Below, piece by piece: positions 8,872 to 20,197 of a stretch of 64,000 nt of DNA. Position numbers and translations under genes: made by a program. The stretch covers positions 682,001 through 746,000 of the forward strand of contig BLLK01000020.1 of assembly GCA_021927905.1 (NCBI GenBank). The letters run 5' to 3'. The stretch is from Chaetoceros tenuissimus (Eukaryota > Bacillariophyta > Thalassiosirophyceae > Chaetocerotales > Chaetocerotaceae). Under the pieces are notes generated by a model. That model searched no databases, was not told the origin of the DNA, and was given only the letters and a program-made list of their open reading frames with translations. Every line of letters starts with the position of its first letter. Positions within the stretch are counted from its first letter, which is position 1.

Positions 8872-11800
8872 CTACAATTTCCCCTTCATGTTGTGGATGT
8901 CGGTCTTTTTTACATAGTCAAACATGCGCTTGTACAATGTTCCCTCTTGAAGCAAAGATTTTTCTACAGCAGCACTGACGTCTTCAAGTTGAACGCCAAG
9001 CTTAAAGTACCAGTTGCCCCCTGCGTCGCCATCTGTATCACGGTCGACTTTGTTGATCATTCCTCCATCTTCTAGCATTTCAATTGCATCCTTGAACTGC
9101 TGTGTACTCCAACTTTCGAAATGTTCGTGACTTTCAGCGCAGTATTCCTGTAAAATATTCACACTTATGACTTTCCATGCTTCGCTCACTTGACTCAAAG
9201 CGGTTGCTATACAGAGCACTTGTTTCGTATTAGATGGCAGCTTTTGAATTTGTTCGAACATATTGTATCCACTATTCTTCAGCATTTTCATAATATCAGG
9301 TATTTTCACAAGAGCATTTCTATCTTCTGTGCTAGCAAGGGCTGCTTCGTCCAATTTCGACATGGTTCCAACAAGAACGTCGTTCATGATCCGGAGACAT
9401 TCTCTCGCATCACCCTTGTTTTGTCCAACTTTTCTCGATAAAAATGTTACTGCTTTCTCATCAACAAGAGATTTGTTGGAGCCTAAACGAGCATAGAGTA
9501 TTTCTTGGAGCTGTTCTGTAGTGAAAGGTTCAAATATGATTTCGTCGAAAGTCTACAGCATTAAAGGTTAGCGGAATATTATCCAATAAAAATGACTAGA
9601 TGAAGTATTTGAACAACTTACCTTTGTGAGTTTATGTACAGCCTTTGCAGCATTGTCACCGATGGAATTTGAGACTCCAATGACCGCCAAACGCATCTCT
9701 GGATTTGATGCCCATCCTAGTACAGTTGAAAAGACCGAATCATTATTGTTGGACTTTGACCATAGGAAGTCGATCTCATCAATGACCAAGAAGACGTGAC
9801 CCTTCTTCATTTTTCCGAGCTCTTTCTCCAGATGTTCAACATCGCCTGAATACCTCTTCTTACTTATCATTGAAGAAATTTCACTGTAGATAGACTCAGA
9901 TGATGCTGTGAAATCCGTTGCTTTGACAAATTTAATGTTGGCTTCTGGAAACTGGTTTACACAATGCCTGACCATGGTTGTCTAAAAAGAATAATTTGGT
10001 GAACAATACAAAGCAAATTAGGAAGAATGAGCCAGATGTAATTTCTTACCTTTCCTGTACCTGGTCTCCCACAAACATACAGAAAGGATGGATGTTCGTG
10101 TTCGAAAAACGCCATAATTCTTTCCTTGATATTGCAAGTTTTGTCTCCTTCGAAAAAGTAATCATCAGATTCCTCGACGCCCATATTGTTAATACATTCA
10201 TTAAGTTTCTCTTTCAAAGTCTTCGCTTGTGTAACTTTCTGCTTCTTGGACTTTTCTACAAAGACATCTTTACTCTTTCTCTTCTTTTGCTCGCCTAAAT
10301 TATCTTGTTGTTGCACTTGACTGGACTTGTCCATTTTATTTACTTTGGAAGTCTTCTTTTCAATAGCAGTTTGTTTTGGCTTTGATTTACCTCGCCCTTC
10401 CTGTATATTACTAGTGGAAATATCCTTTGAAGTCCCAGTTGCACGTCGTCTACGGCCTCCTCCTTCAGCTATTATTGGTGGGGAATATCTTTTATGTTCT
10501 GGTCCAATCCATCCATAATTCTCATGTACATATTGTTTCAAAGCGTCTTCAGAAGCAAAATAGTCAATGTTTTCTTTCAAATTCATTATCCCCTTTGCAT
10601 TTATTGGTTGATAAATTGCCTTGATAAATCCATGTTCGCCATTGATTTTTTGATGATCTAGCCCCAGGTCTCCACATACAACAGCCCTAACTTCATTCCA
10701 GTGACTTTCTCTGTTACAGTTACCAAGAGATAGATACTTGTGATCGTCATTGGATGATGATTCATCATCCATCGGAGCATCAAAGATAACTTTTTCATTA
10801 TGCGGCTTGGAAGAGCTTGATGCTGAAGTGACTTTCATGCTCTTTTTAGAATTCTTCTTTTCCTCCTTCGATTTCTTCTTGTTCGAAGATTTACTTGCTT
10901 CGACTCTATTGGCAGCCCTGGAGCGTTTTACTTCCGACGTGGCAGGTTCAGTGCTGGTATTTCTTCTTCTTCTAGATCCACCTCCATCTACCATGAAAGG
11001 AATAAATCTATTTTCTTTTGGTCCAAGCCAGCCATATCTCTTATGCACGAAAGTCTTCAGTGCGTCGTCATTTGCAAAATATTCTTCATTTTCTTTGAGT
11101 TCCTTGATGCTTCTATCCTTACATTCCACCTTTATCCATCCCCAATCTCCAGAGATTTGTTTGTGATCAATTTGCAAATGATGTACAATATGATCCTTCA
11201 AGTCAGCCCATTGCTCTTCCTGTTCATCAGACGTAAGGGAAAAAGAATCCATTCCAGTCGGAGCATATGAAGACTTTGAATCTCCTGAAAGTGGTGTGTT
11301 GATATTTCTCGTCATTGGTAAAGGAGTTTTTGCTTTAGATGAAGCCTTGGTCTTGTTCTTTTTGTTCGATTTCAGAGACTCCTCATCTTTGGACGGACGC
11401 TTCTTCATAGAAGATTTTGCCTTCATTGTTGACTCTGCACCTTTCTTCTCCGTTTCTATTTTTGCACGACTACGGCGACCACTGCCCAATGGAATATATG
11501 GTTTATCAGCTGGTCCAACCCACCCATATGTTTTATGTGCAAACTCTTTCACATCATCCTCTGTTTCGAAATAGTCTTTGCCCTTTTCCAATTCATTGAT
11601 AGGCTTATGTTGGAGTTCTTTCTTGATTCTTCCGCCATATTGCTTGTAATATTCAAAGTTGTACAGAAAATCAAGTTTTGAAAGCATGACTACCCATTCG
11701 TCATGTTTCTGTGGTTCTTCTCTCATATTGACTTCCTCTGCCTTTGTACTAGCTCTCTTTGGAGTTTTGGAAGTAGTTTGATTCTTTTTCTTTGCACTGG

Positions 11801-13322
11801 TTGTTCTTGCAGACTTTGTACTCTTTTCATTCTGCTTCATTGGAGTTTCTCCATTGTGTTTTCTTGGGCTATTAATCAATATAGCAGGTGTAAATGGCAT
11901 TGATTCATGGTCTTCTTCGTTACGTCTAGGAGTTCTCCTCTTGCCAGGCGAGTATGGCTTGTCAACTGGTCCTACCCATCCATATTTTTTATGTGCGAAC
12001 TCCTTTATATCATCTTCTGTTTCAAAGTAATGTACATTTCTAGTAAGAGTGCTCTTCTTGAAACCTAAGAATTCCTTCAAGTATCGAGTAGTGCCCTGGT
12101 ACTTCAATTGAAGAACAAATTCTAGTACAGAGTACATAACTTGCCAATCAGATTTCTTGTCAGGGAAATCCACCTTTGGCCCAGTCCAACCATAAATTTC
12201 GGCTACAGCTTTGATAGCTGCTTCCTCGGTCACATAATAGTCGACATTTTTCTTCCAAGTCTTTTTTACATACTCTAGACCATTTTCTTCATATTCAAGG
12301 CCACCAGGAATGTAGTATGTATGAAAAAGACCTCCTTGACCAGGAATAACATTCCAACCAAAATGATTTTTTAGAATATCCAGAGCGTTAGACCATGGCT
12401 CTAACTTCTCCTCCTTGGTAAACGCCCTCTTTTTGGAGGAGCGCTTCTTCTTCTTTGATGTAGATCCCGTCGCTTTTGATGGTACAATATCTTTCGCATC
12501 TGCTGGAGTGACCTGCATCTTATCTGCATCATCGGACGAAGTAGAACTTTGTTCAGGAGCATGAGTGATTGCTGCTTGGGCAACAGCAACTGGCTTTGAG
12601 ATTGCACTTCTTGTCTGATTTGGAGGAGTGCACAGTAGTTGATCTTGTACTTCATTTCTCAATTGCACCGCTGGCATTTTTCTCTCGTCGTCCTGTTCCT
12701 CTTGTACAGCCAACTTTGTTGAAGCCCTTTCAGTCATGACGTTACTTGTGGAAGAATCAGAGGAAGAAGAGTCTGTAGAAATCATTTCTATGCTTTGTAA
12801 CATTTTACCACCTGGACTTGCAGCGCATTCCTCTGTCATCATTTCATCATCTGAATCGTCTGCCCAATCAGATGCAAGTGTGACAGCTTTGCCTCGAGGT
12901 CCGTCTTCATTTTCATATATGAAGCTTCCATCGAAGAAATCACATAAAAGATCCTTCTGCTGCTCTTTAGTGATGGCATATAGCACTTGATTAGTCTCTG
13001 GATGATACTTTGCATTAAATGTAGAAATATAAATCAATTCCTTGCCCTTGAGACTCTCGTCCTTTGCGATCCTCTTGCTTAATTTGAGCATTTTAATTTT
13101 GAGCTTTAAAGCATCAGGATTCTTCTTTTGAATTATCTCTTGCTTCGATGTGCTTGCCAAAGCTGGCCACCAGATGGAGTCTGGGGTGCGCCGAAATAGC
13201 ACAAGTTGAGGAATTGTGCCTATAGCTAAACTCATGTTGGATAGATTCAACGATGAAGATATGTTGCCTTCACTTGGATATTCTTTATAGGAAATGATGT
13301 GTTTATTCCAGTGTGTTCTCAC
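8872..13322 (-). CDS. ORC1/CDC6-type AAA+ protein with five N-terminal YGWxGP repeats
   Basis: Three exons: 13322-10050, 9981-9622 and 9552-8872. The introns are 68 and 69 bp, phase 0, with gtaaga and gtaagt donors. The product is 1437 residues. The C-terminal third is an AAA+ ATPase: Walker A GRPGTGKTTM (about 1085-1094, the GTGK/TT junction created by splicing), Walker B FLVIDEIDFLW (about 1150-1160), a sensor-1-like AVIGVSNS, a sensor-2-like GDARECLRI (about 1260), and a probable winged helix. This order matches ORC1 and CDC6, which load MCM at replication origins. Upstream are five related units of about 60-80 residues ending YGWxGP, with endings near 376, 447, 599, 763 and 937. They are separated by Lys/Ser-rich linkers. 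Near residues 35-55, VLFRRTPDSIWWPA resembles a PWWP-like entry. No BAH domain is seen. ORC1 versus CDC6 is not resolved. An internal Met (MSLAIGT, residue 30) is an alternative start. Confidence 0.82.
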
Positions 13323-13859
13323 GCAATTTTTCTTTCCTTATATCTCGCCTCCTTCTGTATTTCAGATTGCTGTTCTATGCAATGAAGTTAAGAAGTAAAG
13401 CAATTAGTATATAATAAGACCTGTGTATGATAAAGTGAGAAATTGCATCACATACTCGTGGTTTGAATGAGCAGCCTCTCTTTTTTCATAATTTCACAAA
13501 ACGCGCTCTTTTCGTGTACAAGACTAAATATTTGACATTTAGATCAACTACCGATCTATTTTACACTAGAATTTGTCCGTTCAAATATGAAATTGAAATT
13601 TTCAATATGAGCTGCTTTTTTTTCAATTTCCTTCCTAATCTCATGTATTTTTATCAACTTTTGTAACCAATGGCGTCAAGATTTCTTTTTATAGTACTTT
13701 CTAAGAATCTAGCGTATAACTTCATGCATTTGTCATCTGCATTTCTACGTACTTACTAAAGTAGAAATGCGTGCGTGGTGGAAAATTGTGTTGAGAACGC
13801 AAAACAAAAAGCTGGACATACACATAATTTCAAAAAAGTTTCCAAATCTTTCCATTGTG
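13323..13859. other. AT-rich intergenic region
   Basis: This region contains the 5' flank of the ORC1-like gene and the 3' flank of the glycosyltransferase gene. It also holds the hairpin annotated separately. No gene is seen. Confidence 0.45.
13739..13770. repeat. Perfect 10-bp inverted repeat (hairpin)
   Basis: GCATTTCTAC at 13739-13748 is the exact reverse complement of GTAGAAATGC at 13761-13770, with a 12-base loop. It lies about 100 bp past the end of the minus-strand glycosyltransferase gene. Function is unknown. Confidence 0.7.
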
Positions 13860-15405
13860 TTAAGTCTTTAAATTAGCACTTATTGATGTCAGTTTTTCAA
13901 GTTCCGCTTTTATTTTCGACTGTCCTTTCTCTTTTCGTATGACTTCAGCAACTTCCCTACATCTCGAATGGATACTTGTATTTGAAGATATTGATATAAT
14001 TGCTTCCGCAACTTCTTTCGAAGCAAATTGTTGTAATTGCTTTGCAAAACCGATTCCAACCTTCAACTCATTTACAACATGCGCATTATCAAACTGATCC
14101 AAAAACACAGGTGTAATTATAGATGGACATGCTGATCGGAGAGATGCGAACAAAGTGCCAATACCTCCATGATGAATAGTACATACGACTCTTGGAAAGA
14201 TAGCCTCATGAGATATCTTGTCTACAAATAATATATTATCCCTTGCATAAGCAATCAGAATCTTATCAGATGTCCCTTTCATGAGTGCTTCCATGGAAAG
14301 ATTAGCATTTCCTCCTAGGACTATCCCTCGCTTGTTGCTCAGAAACAATGCCTTTACTATAAATTCAGTCATGTAATCTGGCGACTTGGAAATCATTGAA
14401 CCAAACCCACAATATACAACTTCCTTCGATATGTCTTCACGGAGAAATTCTTCTACTTTGTTATAGTTATCTCCAAATGACGTTCTGGATTGCTGTTGAC
14501 TTGCATCCAATGTGCTATGATGGAAGTATTTTAGTTCCTAGAAAGTTGGTTCTTGATCCGATGATTAATAACTCATTGTCTTACCATGGACCAGTGTATA
14601 TGATATTTTCATTCGCAATAGGAAATAGAATATCACGAAATAGTTTGCTTTGGCATACTAATGTTACATCTTGTGGACTTCCTAATATACGCCTTCTTTG
14701 TAAGCTCACGTACTCTTCCTTGGATAATACAGGCACTAGTGCAGCCCTGTTTAATTTATTCATTTCCCTATCAAAATGTTCAAAACTAACATATGAATTA
14801 CTTGCTATGTCCAGTAGTCTAGTCAGTTGATCTTCATTCGGATCTAATTTGATTCCGAAGAGCATATGATCTTTGTTCAATCCAAGAATATTGAGCAGTA
14901 CCTCCACACAAGGTATGTCATATACCTTCTTCACATAATGATACCAGTATTCTCCTGTACTACCAGCTATAAAGAAATCAGGCTTGTGATTGTCCAATTC
15001 ATAAAGCATACGTTTCACATGATCTTCAGCGCACTCTTGGTGCCATCTTGACAACTGCTTGAAGAACAAATTCACGTCGCCTTTTGCCATACAATCACGT
15101 GAATTTTCATCATGATGCATGATGTATTCAATATCCAAATCATAGACATTCACATAGTGTATACCATATTCTTGCACGAAGGATTTATAACCTCTACTAG
15201 TCAAGAAGCGAACATTATATTTCTTCTGAAGCTCAATTGCGAGAGCTATATAGGGTTGAATATCTCCTCTTGAGCCATTCGCGAAAATAGATATTACTTT
15301 CCTTTCTTTTTCCATCTGTAGCAGCTGTGCTTTAAGAATATGACTAGAATTCACATTAAGTAGATAGTGACTTTGACGCGTTCGATTAGGATGATCAATC
15401 CACAC
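13860..15405 (-). CDS. GT1-type (GT-B fold) UDP-glycosyltransferase, two exons
   Basis: Exon 1 runs 15405-14585 and exon 2 runs 14514-13860. The 70-bp intron has a gtaaga donor and the acceptor ccatcatag. An upstream AG (ttctag) would put a stop in frame. The spliced product is 491 residues. The N-terminal domain begins VISIFANGSRGDIQPYIALA, like the sterol/MGT-type entry where SRGDIQP forms the acceptor-side loop. The C-terminal domain has YCGFGSM, then the nucleotide-sugar motif HHGGIGTLFASL followed by PVFLDQFDNA, the short form of the GT1 signature. The acceptor could be a sterol, lipid or other small molecule; sequence does not decide. The Met at residue 31 (15315), just before the Rossmann strand, is an alternative start that would remove a weak N-terminal extension. 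Confidence 0.85.
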
Positions 15406-15727
15406 ATGGAATGTTCTGATGATGGTTCAAAGCAGTCAAAAGATATTTCCATGTCAAGATTTTCTAAATCAGTCTTATGTGAAGTAATCAAGATGTCAAA
15501 ATTGAAAACAATACAATTGACAGCTGTCATGCGACAAATTAACGGAAGAATGCCTCTATCTTGCTTCTCAATGTCGTATACCTTAGTACGTGTAGGTTAC
15601 TACCAAACATAGCAGATACACACAGAGGTAAACTCTAAACTCAACTTCTTGCAAAATCCACTTCTTGAACAAAAGAACACAACCTCTAAACATTTTCCAA
15701 TCATTCTAGAACCCATCTCAACACAAT
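15406..15727. promoter_or_regulatory. Divergent promoter region
   Basis: This 322-bp spacer lies between the glycosyltransferase and QNG1 genes, which diverge. No specific motif is assigned. Confidence 0.35.
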
Positions 15728-16948
15728 ATGGACCTACCAGACGTACTATCACCTTGTGCAAACGTGCGAAGAACATGTAAGCTTCTCCTCGAATCAGATG
15801 CAAAAGATCGATCTGTATCTATTGATTCAGAAGCACTTGATGCTCTAGGAACAACCATTGCAAACATTGTACAATCTCAAAAGCAGAAAAGTGGAGAAAG
15901 CTCAAGCAGTGAAGTCCAATCTTTACTCACTGAAGAGTCATGTGTACACAATCTTGAATTTGCAGCTTGGGACGAATTTCAATGGCATTACAACGCTGAA
16001 AATTATTCAAGAACATCTTTGAACGAACATGTACAACATCAACGCTTTGAACGGATTGCACTTTATATTCTTGTCATGGATACCATCAATTTCTGTTTCT
16101 GGCCTAAATCTAATGTGAAAAATGATGGACAGGTAAATTTACTAGAATATGAACATTTGGCATCTGCACTCAAGATACTTGCGGAAAAAGATGATGTTCT
16201 CGATCATGACTGTGGAAATACCATGATTGCTGAAGATTCATATGCGTTTGCACCTCAAAATTTAATAAAATTGACCCCTGAAACGTTCCTAAGTATGATG
16301 ACGCCTCTGATGCCAAATGATGTTGACTATGTCATTCCAAATGTACAAGAAAGAGTCAGACTTTTGAATGAAATGGGGCAAGCTTTATTGACATTTCATC
16401 GTGGATCCGCTACTTACTTTATTGCTCAGAGTAAGAGGAGCGCAGACTTGATGGTATATCATATACTTGAAAGTTTTAGTGGTTTTAGGGATACAGCTAT
16501 TGATAAAGACGGTCGATTAATTGCATTTTATAAAAGAGCTCAAATACTTGTTGCTGACTTATGGGCTGCATTAGGTTCAGAAAAGGGTGAAGACAAGTAT
16601 GGAAAAAATTTGTGCAATTTTGATGATATGGAAAAGATAACCATGTTTCCAGACTATAGAATCCCTCAATTGTTGAGGTCTATGGATGTTCTCACTTATT
16701 CTCAACAGCTTGGAGACAAGGTTGACAACAAAATTGAACTTGAAGCCTTTTGTATGGATGAATTGTACATTCGGGCTGCTACAGTTGTTGCAGTTGACTT
16801 ATTAGTGGAAAATGTCAAGAGTAAAATTGAAAAGGATAAGGATATTAATGCAGTGAAGATGGACTGGTATCTTTGGAACCTCGGTGAGCAGTTGGATAGA
16901 CAAGGCAAATTATCACCGCATCATCGCGTAAGGACAATTTTTTACTGA
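15728..16948 (+). CDS. QNG1: Queuosine salvage protein (queuosine 5'-phosphate N-glycosylase, DUF2419)
   Basis: The 406-residue product matches the DUF2419/C9orf64 family, shown in other organisms to release queuine from queuosine 5'-phosphate so that it can be reinserted into tRNA anticodons by the TGT enzyme. Recognised stretches are a VRRTCKLLL start after the N-terminus, CVHNLEFAAWDEFQWHYN, the motif TINFCFWPKS (about 115-124), LTPETFLSMMTP, FRDTAIDKDGRLIAFYKRAQ, a DYRIPQLLRSMDVLTYS stretch, and the C-terminal DWYLWNLGEQ with PHHRVRTIFY at the end. The length is slightly above the family's usual size of about 340, largely from an N-terminal extension and a short insertion. A cytosolic location is likely because there is no targeting peptide. 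It is convergent with the PARP gene 111 bp away. Confidence 0.9.
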   Translation: MDLPDVLSPCANVRRTCKLLLESDAKDRSVSIDSEALDALGTTIANIVQSQKQKSGESSSSEVQSLLTEESCVHNLEFAAWDEFQWHYNAENYSRTSLNEHVQHQRFERIALYILVMDTINFCFWPKSNVKNDGQVNLLEYEHLASALKILAEKDDVLDHDCGNTMIAEDSYAFAPQNLIKLTPETFLSMMTPLMPNDVDYVIPNVQERVRLLNEMGQALLTFHRGSATYFIAQSKRSADLMVYHILESFSGFRDTAIDKDGRLIAFYKRAQILVADLWAALGSEKGEDKYGKNLCNFDDMEKITMFPDYRIPQLLRSMDVLTYSQQLGDKVDNKIELEAFCMDELYIRAATVVAVDLLVENVKSKIEKDKDINAVKMDWYLWNLGEQLDRQGKLSPHHRVRTIFY

Positions 16949-17059
16949 TAATATAAGAGACTGTAGATCATTATATTCATATAGAAAGTTTATACATTAA
17001 AAAATAAAAATAGTATGCAAAAGATTGAAATGTAGTACAATGTGGTATTACCATATCAC

Positions 17060-19614
17060 TCAGTATAGTTTTACCGTCAAAACGTATCGAATTCGAACTT
17101 GAGATTCATCATACACAAGAAATTCGTCGTGGTAAAAAGAACTCTTTACTTTTGTATCTGCAGCTCTTTCGTTAGGGAGATCAACATTATGATTGTCTAG
17201 ATCCATTGAATCCCAAGACTTTGGAGATCTTTGACCCACTGCATGTACCGAGTCAAAACCGTTTGGTGCTTTTTTCAGTGACGACGCATGGCTTCCATCG
17301 CTGGTTACTTGATGGCTCTTGCCAAGAGGGGCTTCACACAGGAACATACACGCAAACTTTGACCCGTATCCAGATGTGTATTGAGCACTCTTCTCTTGCA
17401 TTGAAGCAAGATAAATTCCAGACCCTACTCTTCCTCCAGAATGTGGCATAATTCTAAGTCCAGATGTCAAAATTGGAGCCACTACTGCAATGTTGGTTCC
17501 ATGCCAGAGTAGCTTTCTATTGCTAACTTTATCGAATTTCTGGAAGCGTGCGTCTTCACCGTGTCTATTCACTTTCCATGCATCAATTAGTTTTGCACTA
17601 GAATTGGACCCTTTGGTCTTATCAAAGTATTGCTGAATCTTTTTGAATTCTTTCGATGACTTGGTCATGGCTATCAAGTCTGCATTCAGAGACTTGTAAT
17701 GAGAATCGGCTGGATATGGAACTTTCTTAACTTCCACCTTGGTTTCTTCTTCTTCGATCTTTCGCATAGTCTCATTAGTAGAATACATGTCTAGCAAGAT
17801 ATTGCACATGTCGTATCTCTGCTGAAGAGAGACCATGTTGTTAATGACTGGTGGTCGCTGACGGCCAAAGGAATGCGGAATAGAAGTATAAAATCGAGAA
17901 GACAATTCATCAAAAGAGCCATTACTACCACCAGAACCACTGATCAAATCTTCAATCTCATTGAGTATTGAGATTCCTAGCTGAATTTGCTGCTTAGATG
18001 GCACACCAAGAGGAAGACGCTTCAAGTCTAGGTTGAATGCAGATAAAGCTTCATCTCTCATTTCCTTGGAGAAAAGGACCTCAATTAATTCCTTTGTCTT
18101 TGGATCAAGTGCGGACGGCAAGTACTCAATTTGCTCAGTCTTTACATTGACAGTCTTGAATTCTTCCTTCACTTCTACATCGTTGTCAATTTCAATACGG
18201 GTGTACTTATTTTTCTTTGGAACAAATTCCTTGCCCCATTGATTTCCTGTCTTGTCTCTGTACTTCTTCGCAAATACTTTTAGTGCGTCTGATTCTGATG
18301 TGAATGGCCCTTTGAGGTCTTTTGTATTCGCCTTTGGTCTTTCTCCTACACGACCCCATTTCATCCAAACAAAGTATTTACTGGAAATCTTACTCTGTAG
18401 CAACTGAAGTCTGTAGTACTTGTTATTGTTATTAGAGCCAGTAATGTTGCATTGGTTCAAAACAACATCATACCAATCAGTGTTCTCCTCATCCTTGACT
18501 GTTTTGAAAGTACTTGATTTGCTGGAAGGAAAGAAAAGATCGATGTCTTGATCCACTGGTGGCGCTTTCGCTTTAGATTCGGCAGAGACGGTGGATGATA
18601 CTGATGAATATACTTTGACAGGGGAACTTGTTGGAGTGACTACAGATGAAGCTGTCTTCATTGGTGATGAAGGAACAGCTATAGTGGCAGATACTGCTGC
18701 CATTGGAACTGGTGGAAGATTATCCATATCTTCTCCCTCCGGACAACGACGAATTCTTCTTGAAGTATTATTTGAATGTTTTACATTTGTTTGGATCATT
18801 TCTGAAAGGTTCACATCATATGTCCAAACGCCACTATCTGTATTTTTTAATGGACAAAAATTAGATTGGTCGCTCCTCTTGATGTTGAGATATATAATAC
18901 TTTCAAAAATGACTTACCGACAATACGATTAGAAATTCTTGGATTGATCAAACTTTCTTGATATAGTCTCTCAACTTGCTGAGAACCTTCCTTGGAGTAA
19001 TCATACCAGTCATCTGCCTTTCCGTCTACTTGATCGTCAACCCAGTACTGCCATTTAGCCGAAGTATAGCCAAGTTTCTTTTCTCCAAAATTCTGTTGAA
19101 TAAATCTGTACTTCTTTCCAACAGTAGGCTCATTTCTATTTTCCCATTCGAGTCCAGTCTTTTCCTTGAATTTCTTGCAAAAGCACTCTTCTGCATCTTC
19201 TTCATCTTGGAATTCTTGCTCCATAGCTTGACCGGATGTTCCAGTACGTCCCCATCTAGTGTATACAATAAAAGAATCATTTACTGTTTCGATTAGTTGA
19301 AGAATGAAGAACTTATCCATGTGTTTAGATGGGTCGACAAGGACAAGCATCACATCACATGGTTCTCCATCAATATCCAAAATGGAACCGTTGATGTTTG
19401 ATTCAGGATCTACTGTTCCGAGAGACTTTGATGTGTTTACTGCATTACGTAGGCCTGTTCTACGTTTCTTGGTTCCTTTGGTTGGTTTTGGCTTGCTGGC
19501 TTTGGATTTACGTTTCTGAGGAGTGACTACAGGAGCAGAATTATTGTTTGTCACTGCAGAATTAGTATTTGGCTTAGCAGCGAGGCGGGTGCTACGTCTA
19601 GTTGTGGTTGGCAT
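17060..19614 (-). CDS. Poly(ADP-ribose) polymerase with two WGR domains
   Basis: Exon 1 runs 19614-18918 and exon 2 runs 18837-17060. The 80-bp intron has a gtaagt donor and a tacag acceptor (phase 1) and restores an Asp codon. The product is 824 residues. The N-terminus is basic (RRSTRLAAKP, KGTKKRRTG), suggesting nuclear and DNA contact. WGR 1 has VYTRWGRTGTSGQ near residue 121, and WGR 2 has FVWMKWGRVGERP near 395. A PARP regulatory domain follows (about 468-560, with LPLGVPSKQQIQ). The ART catalytic domain carries KLLWHGTN (H near 678), GSGIYLAS (Y near 703) and HDEFLVYDESQVRIRY (E near 800). This is the H-Y-E triad of true poly-ADP-ribosylating enzymes. The ending resembles PARP2/3. A role in DNA-break signalling is inferred from the family. 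Two WGR domains in one PARP is unusual. The ATG at 19614 follows a possible 5'-UTR acceptor (cataccag). Confidence 0.92.
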
Positions 19615-19908
19615 CTGGTATGAGAAGTCAAAAAGATAGTTCGTGAAGTTAGATATTTTATGCCATAGGTTTATGGATGAATAACAAGAAAGATCTCTCT
19701 GAAGCCCCACGACATGAATATGTGAAATAACTTACAATGATGAGTTAGTAGCAATTGTAATTGGTCTTTTTCGAATTTCTGTACGGCTCTGATATGCAAA
19801 TATTGGTAATGATCTTCGACACTTGATTTTTAGGAGAGAGACTGGAATGAAAAGAAGGAGAAGCCTTTCCTTTCTTCTTTCCATCTTTATTTGATGCCGA
19901 CAAACTAG

Positions 19909-20197
19909 GGGGTTACGGTAACTCACGTTTTCTATTCCAACTAAGAGAAAAGTACGTAGAATGTATCGTATAAAAGTACGTACATACTAATATGTTTGAG
20001 AAGAATTTTTCACCGAGCTAGTGTTTTGAAAATCCATACCTACCTGAAACACATGTATTCCTTTTACTTAGTTCAACAGAGCTCAATCGACATCGATCAT
20101 TTCTCTACTTAGTATACACGTACTTTCAAGATACGTTCTACCTCGTTCTACATACTTTTCTCTTGTTGGAATAGAAAACGTGAGTTACCGTAACCCC
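19909..20197. mobile_element. MITE-like element with long terminal inverted repeats
   Basis: The left arm (19909-19954, starting GGGGTTACGGTAACTCACG) and the right arm (20153-20197, ending CGTGAGTTACCGTAACCCC) are reverse complements over about 45 bp with a single-base indel. A looser match continues inward for another 30-40 bp (GTAGAA, GTATC, AAAGTACGT blocks). The 289-bp element has no coding potential, consistent with a non-autonomous DNA element. Both flanks offer only an AG dinucleotide next to the arms, so the target-site duplication is uncertain. No second copy was noticed in the window. Confidence 0.75.

Noticed and set aside
14521-14590. Acceptor ttctag at about 14542 for the glycosyltransferase intron
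   Set aside because: It places an in-frame TAA directly after the junction, while the acceptor at 14515/14516 keeps the frame.
19732-19926. 64-codon minus-strand frame near the MITE-like element
   Set aside because: It partly overlaps the inverted-repeat arm and has no recognisable protein features.
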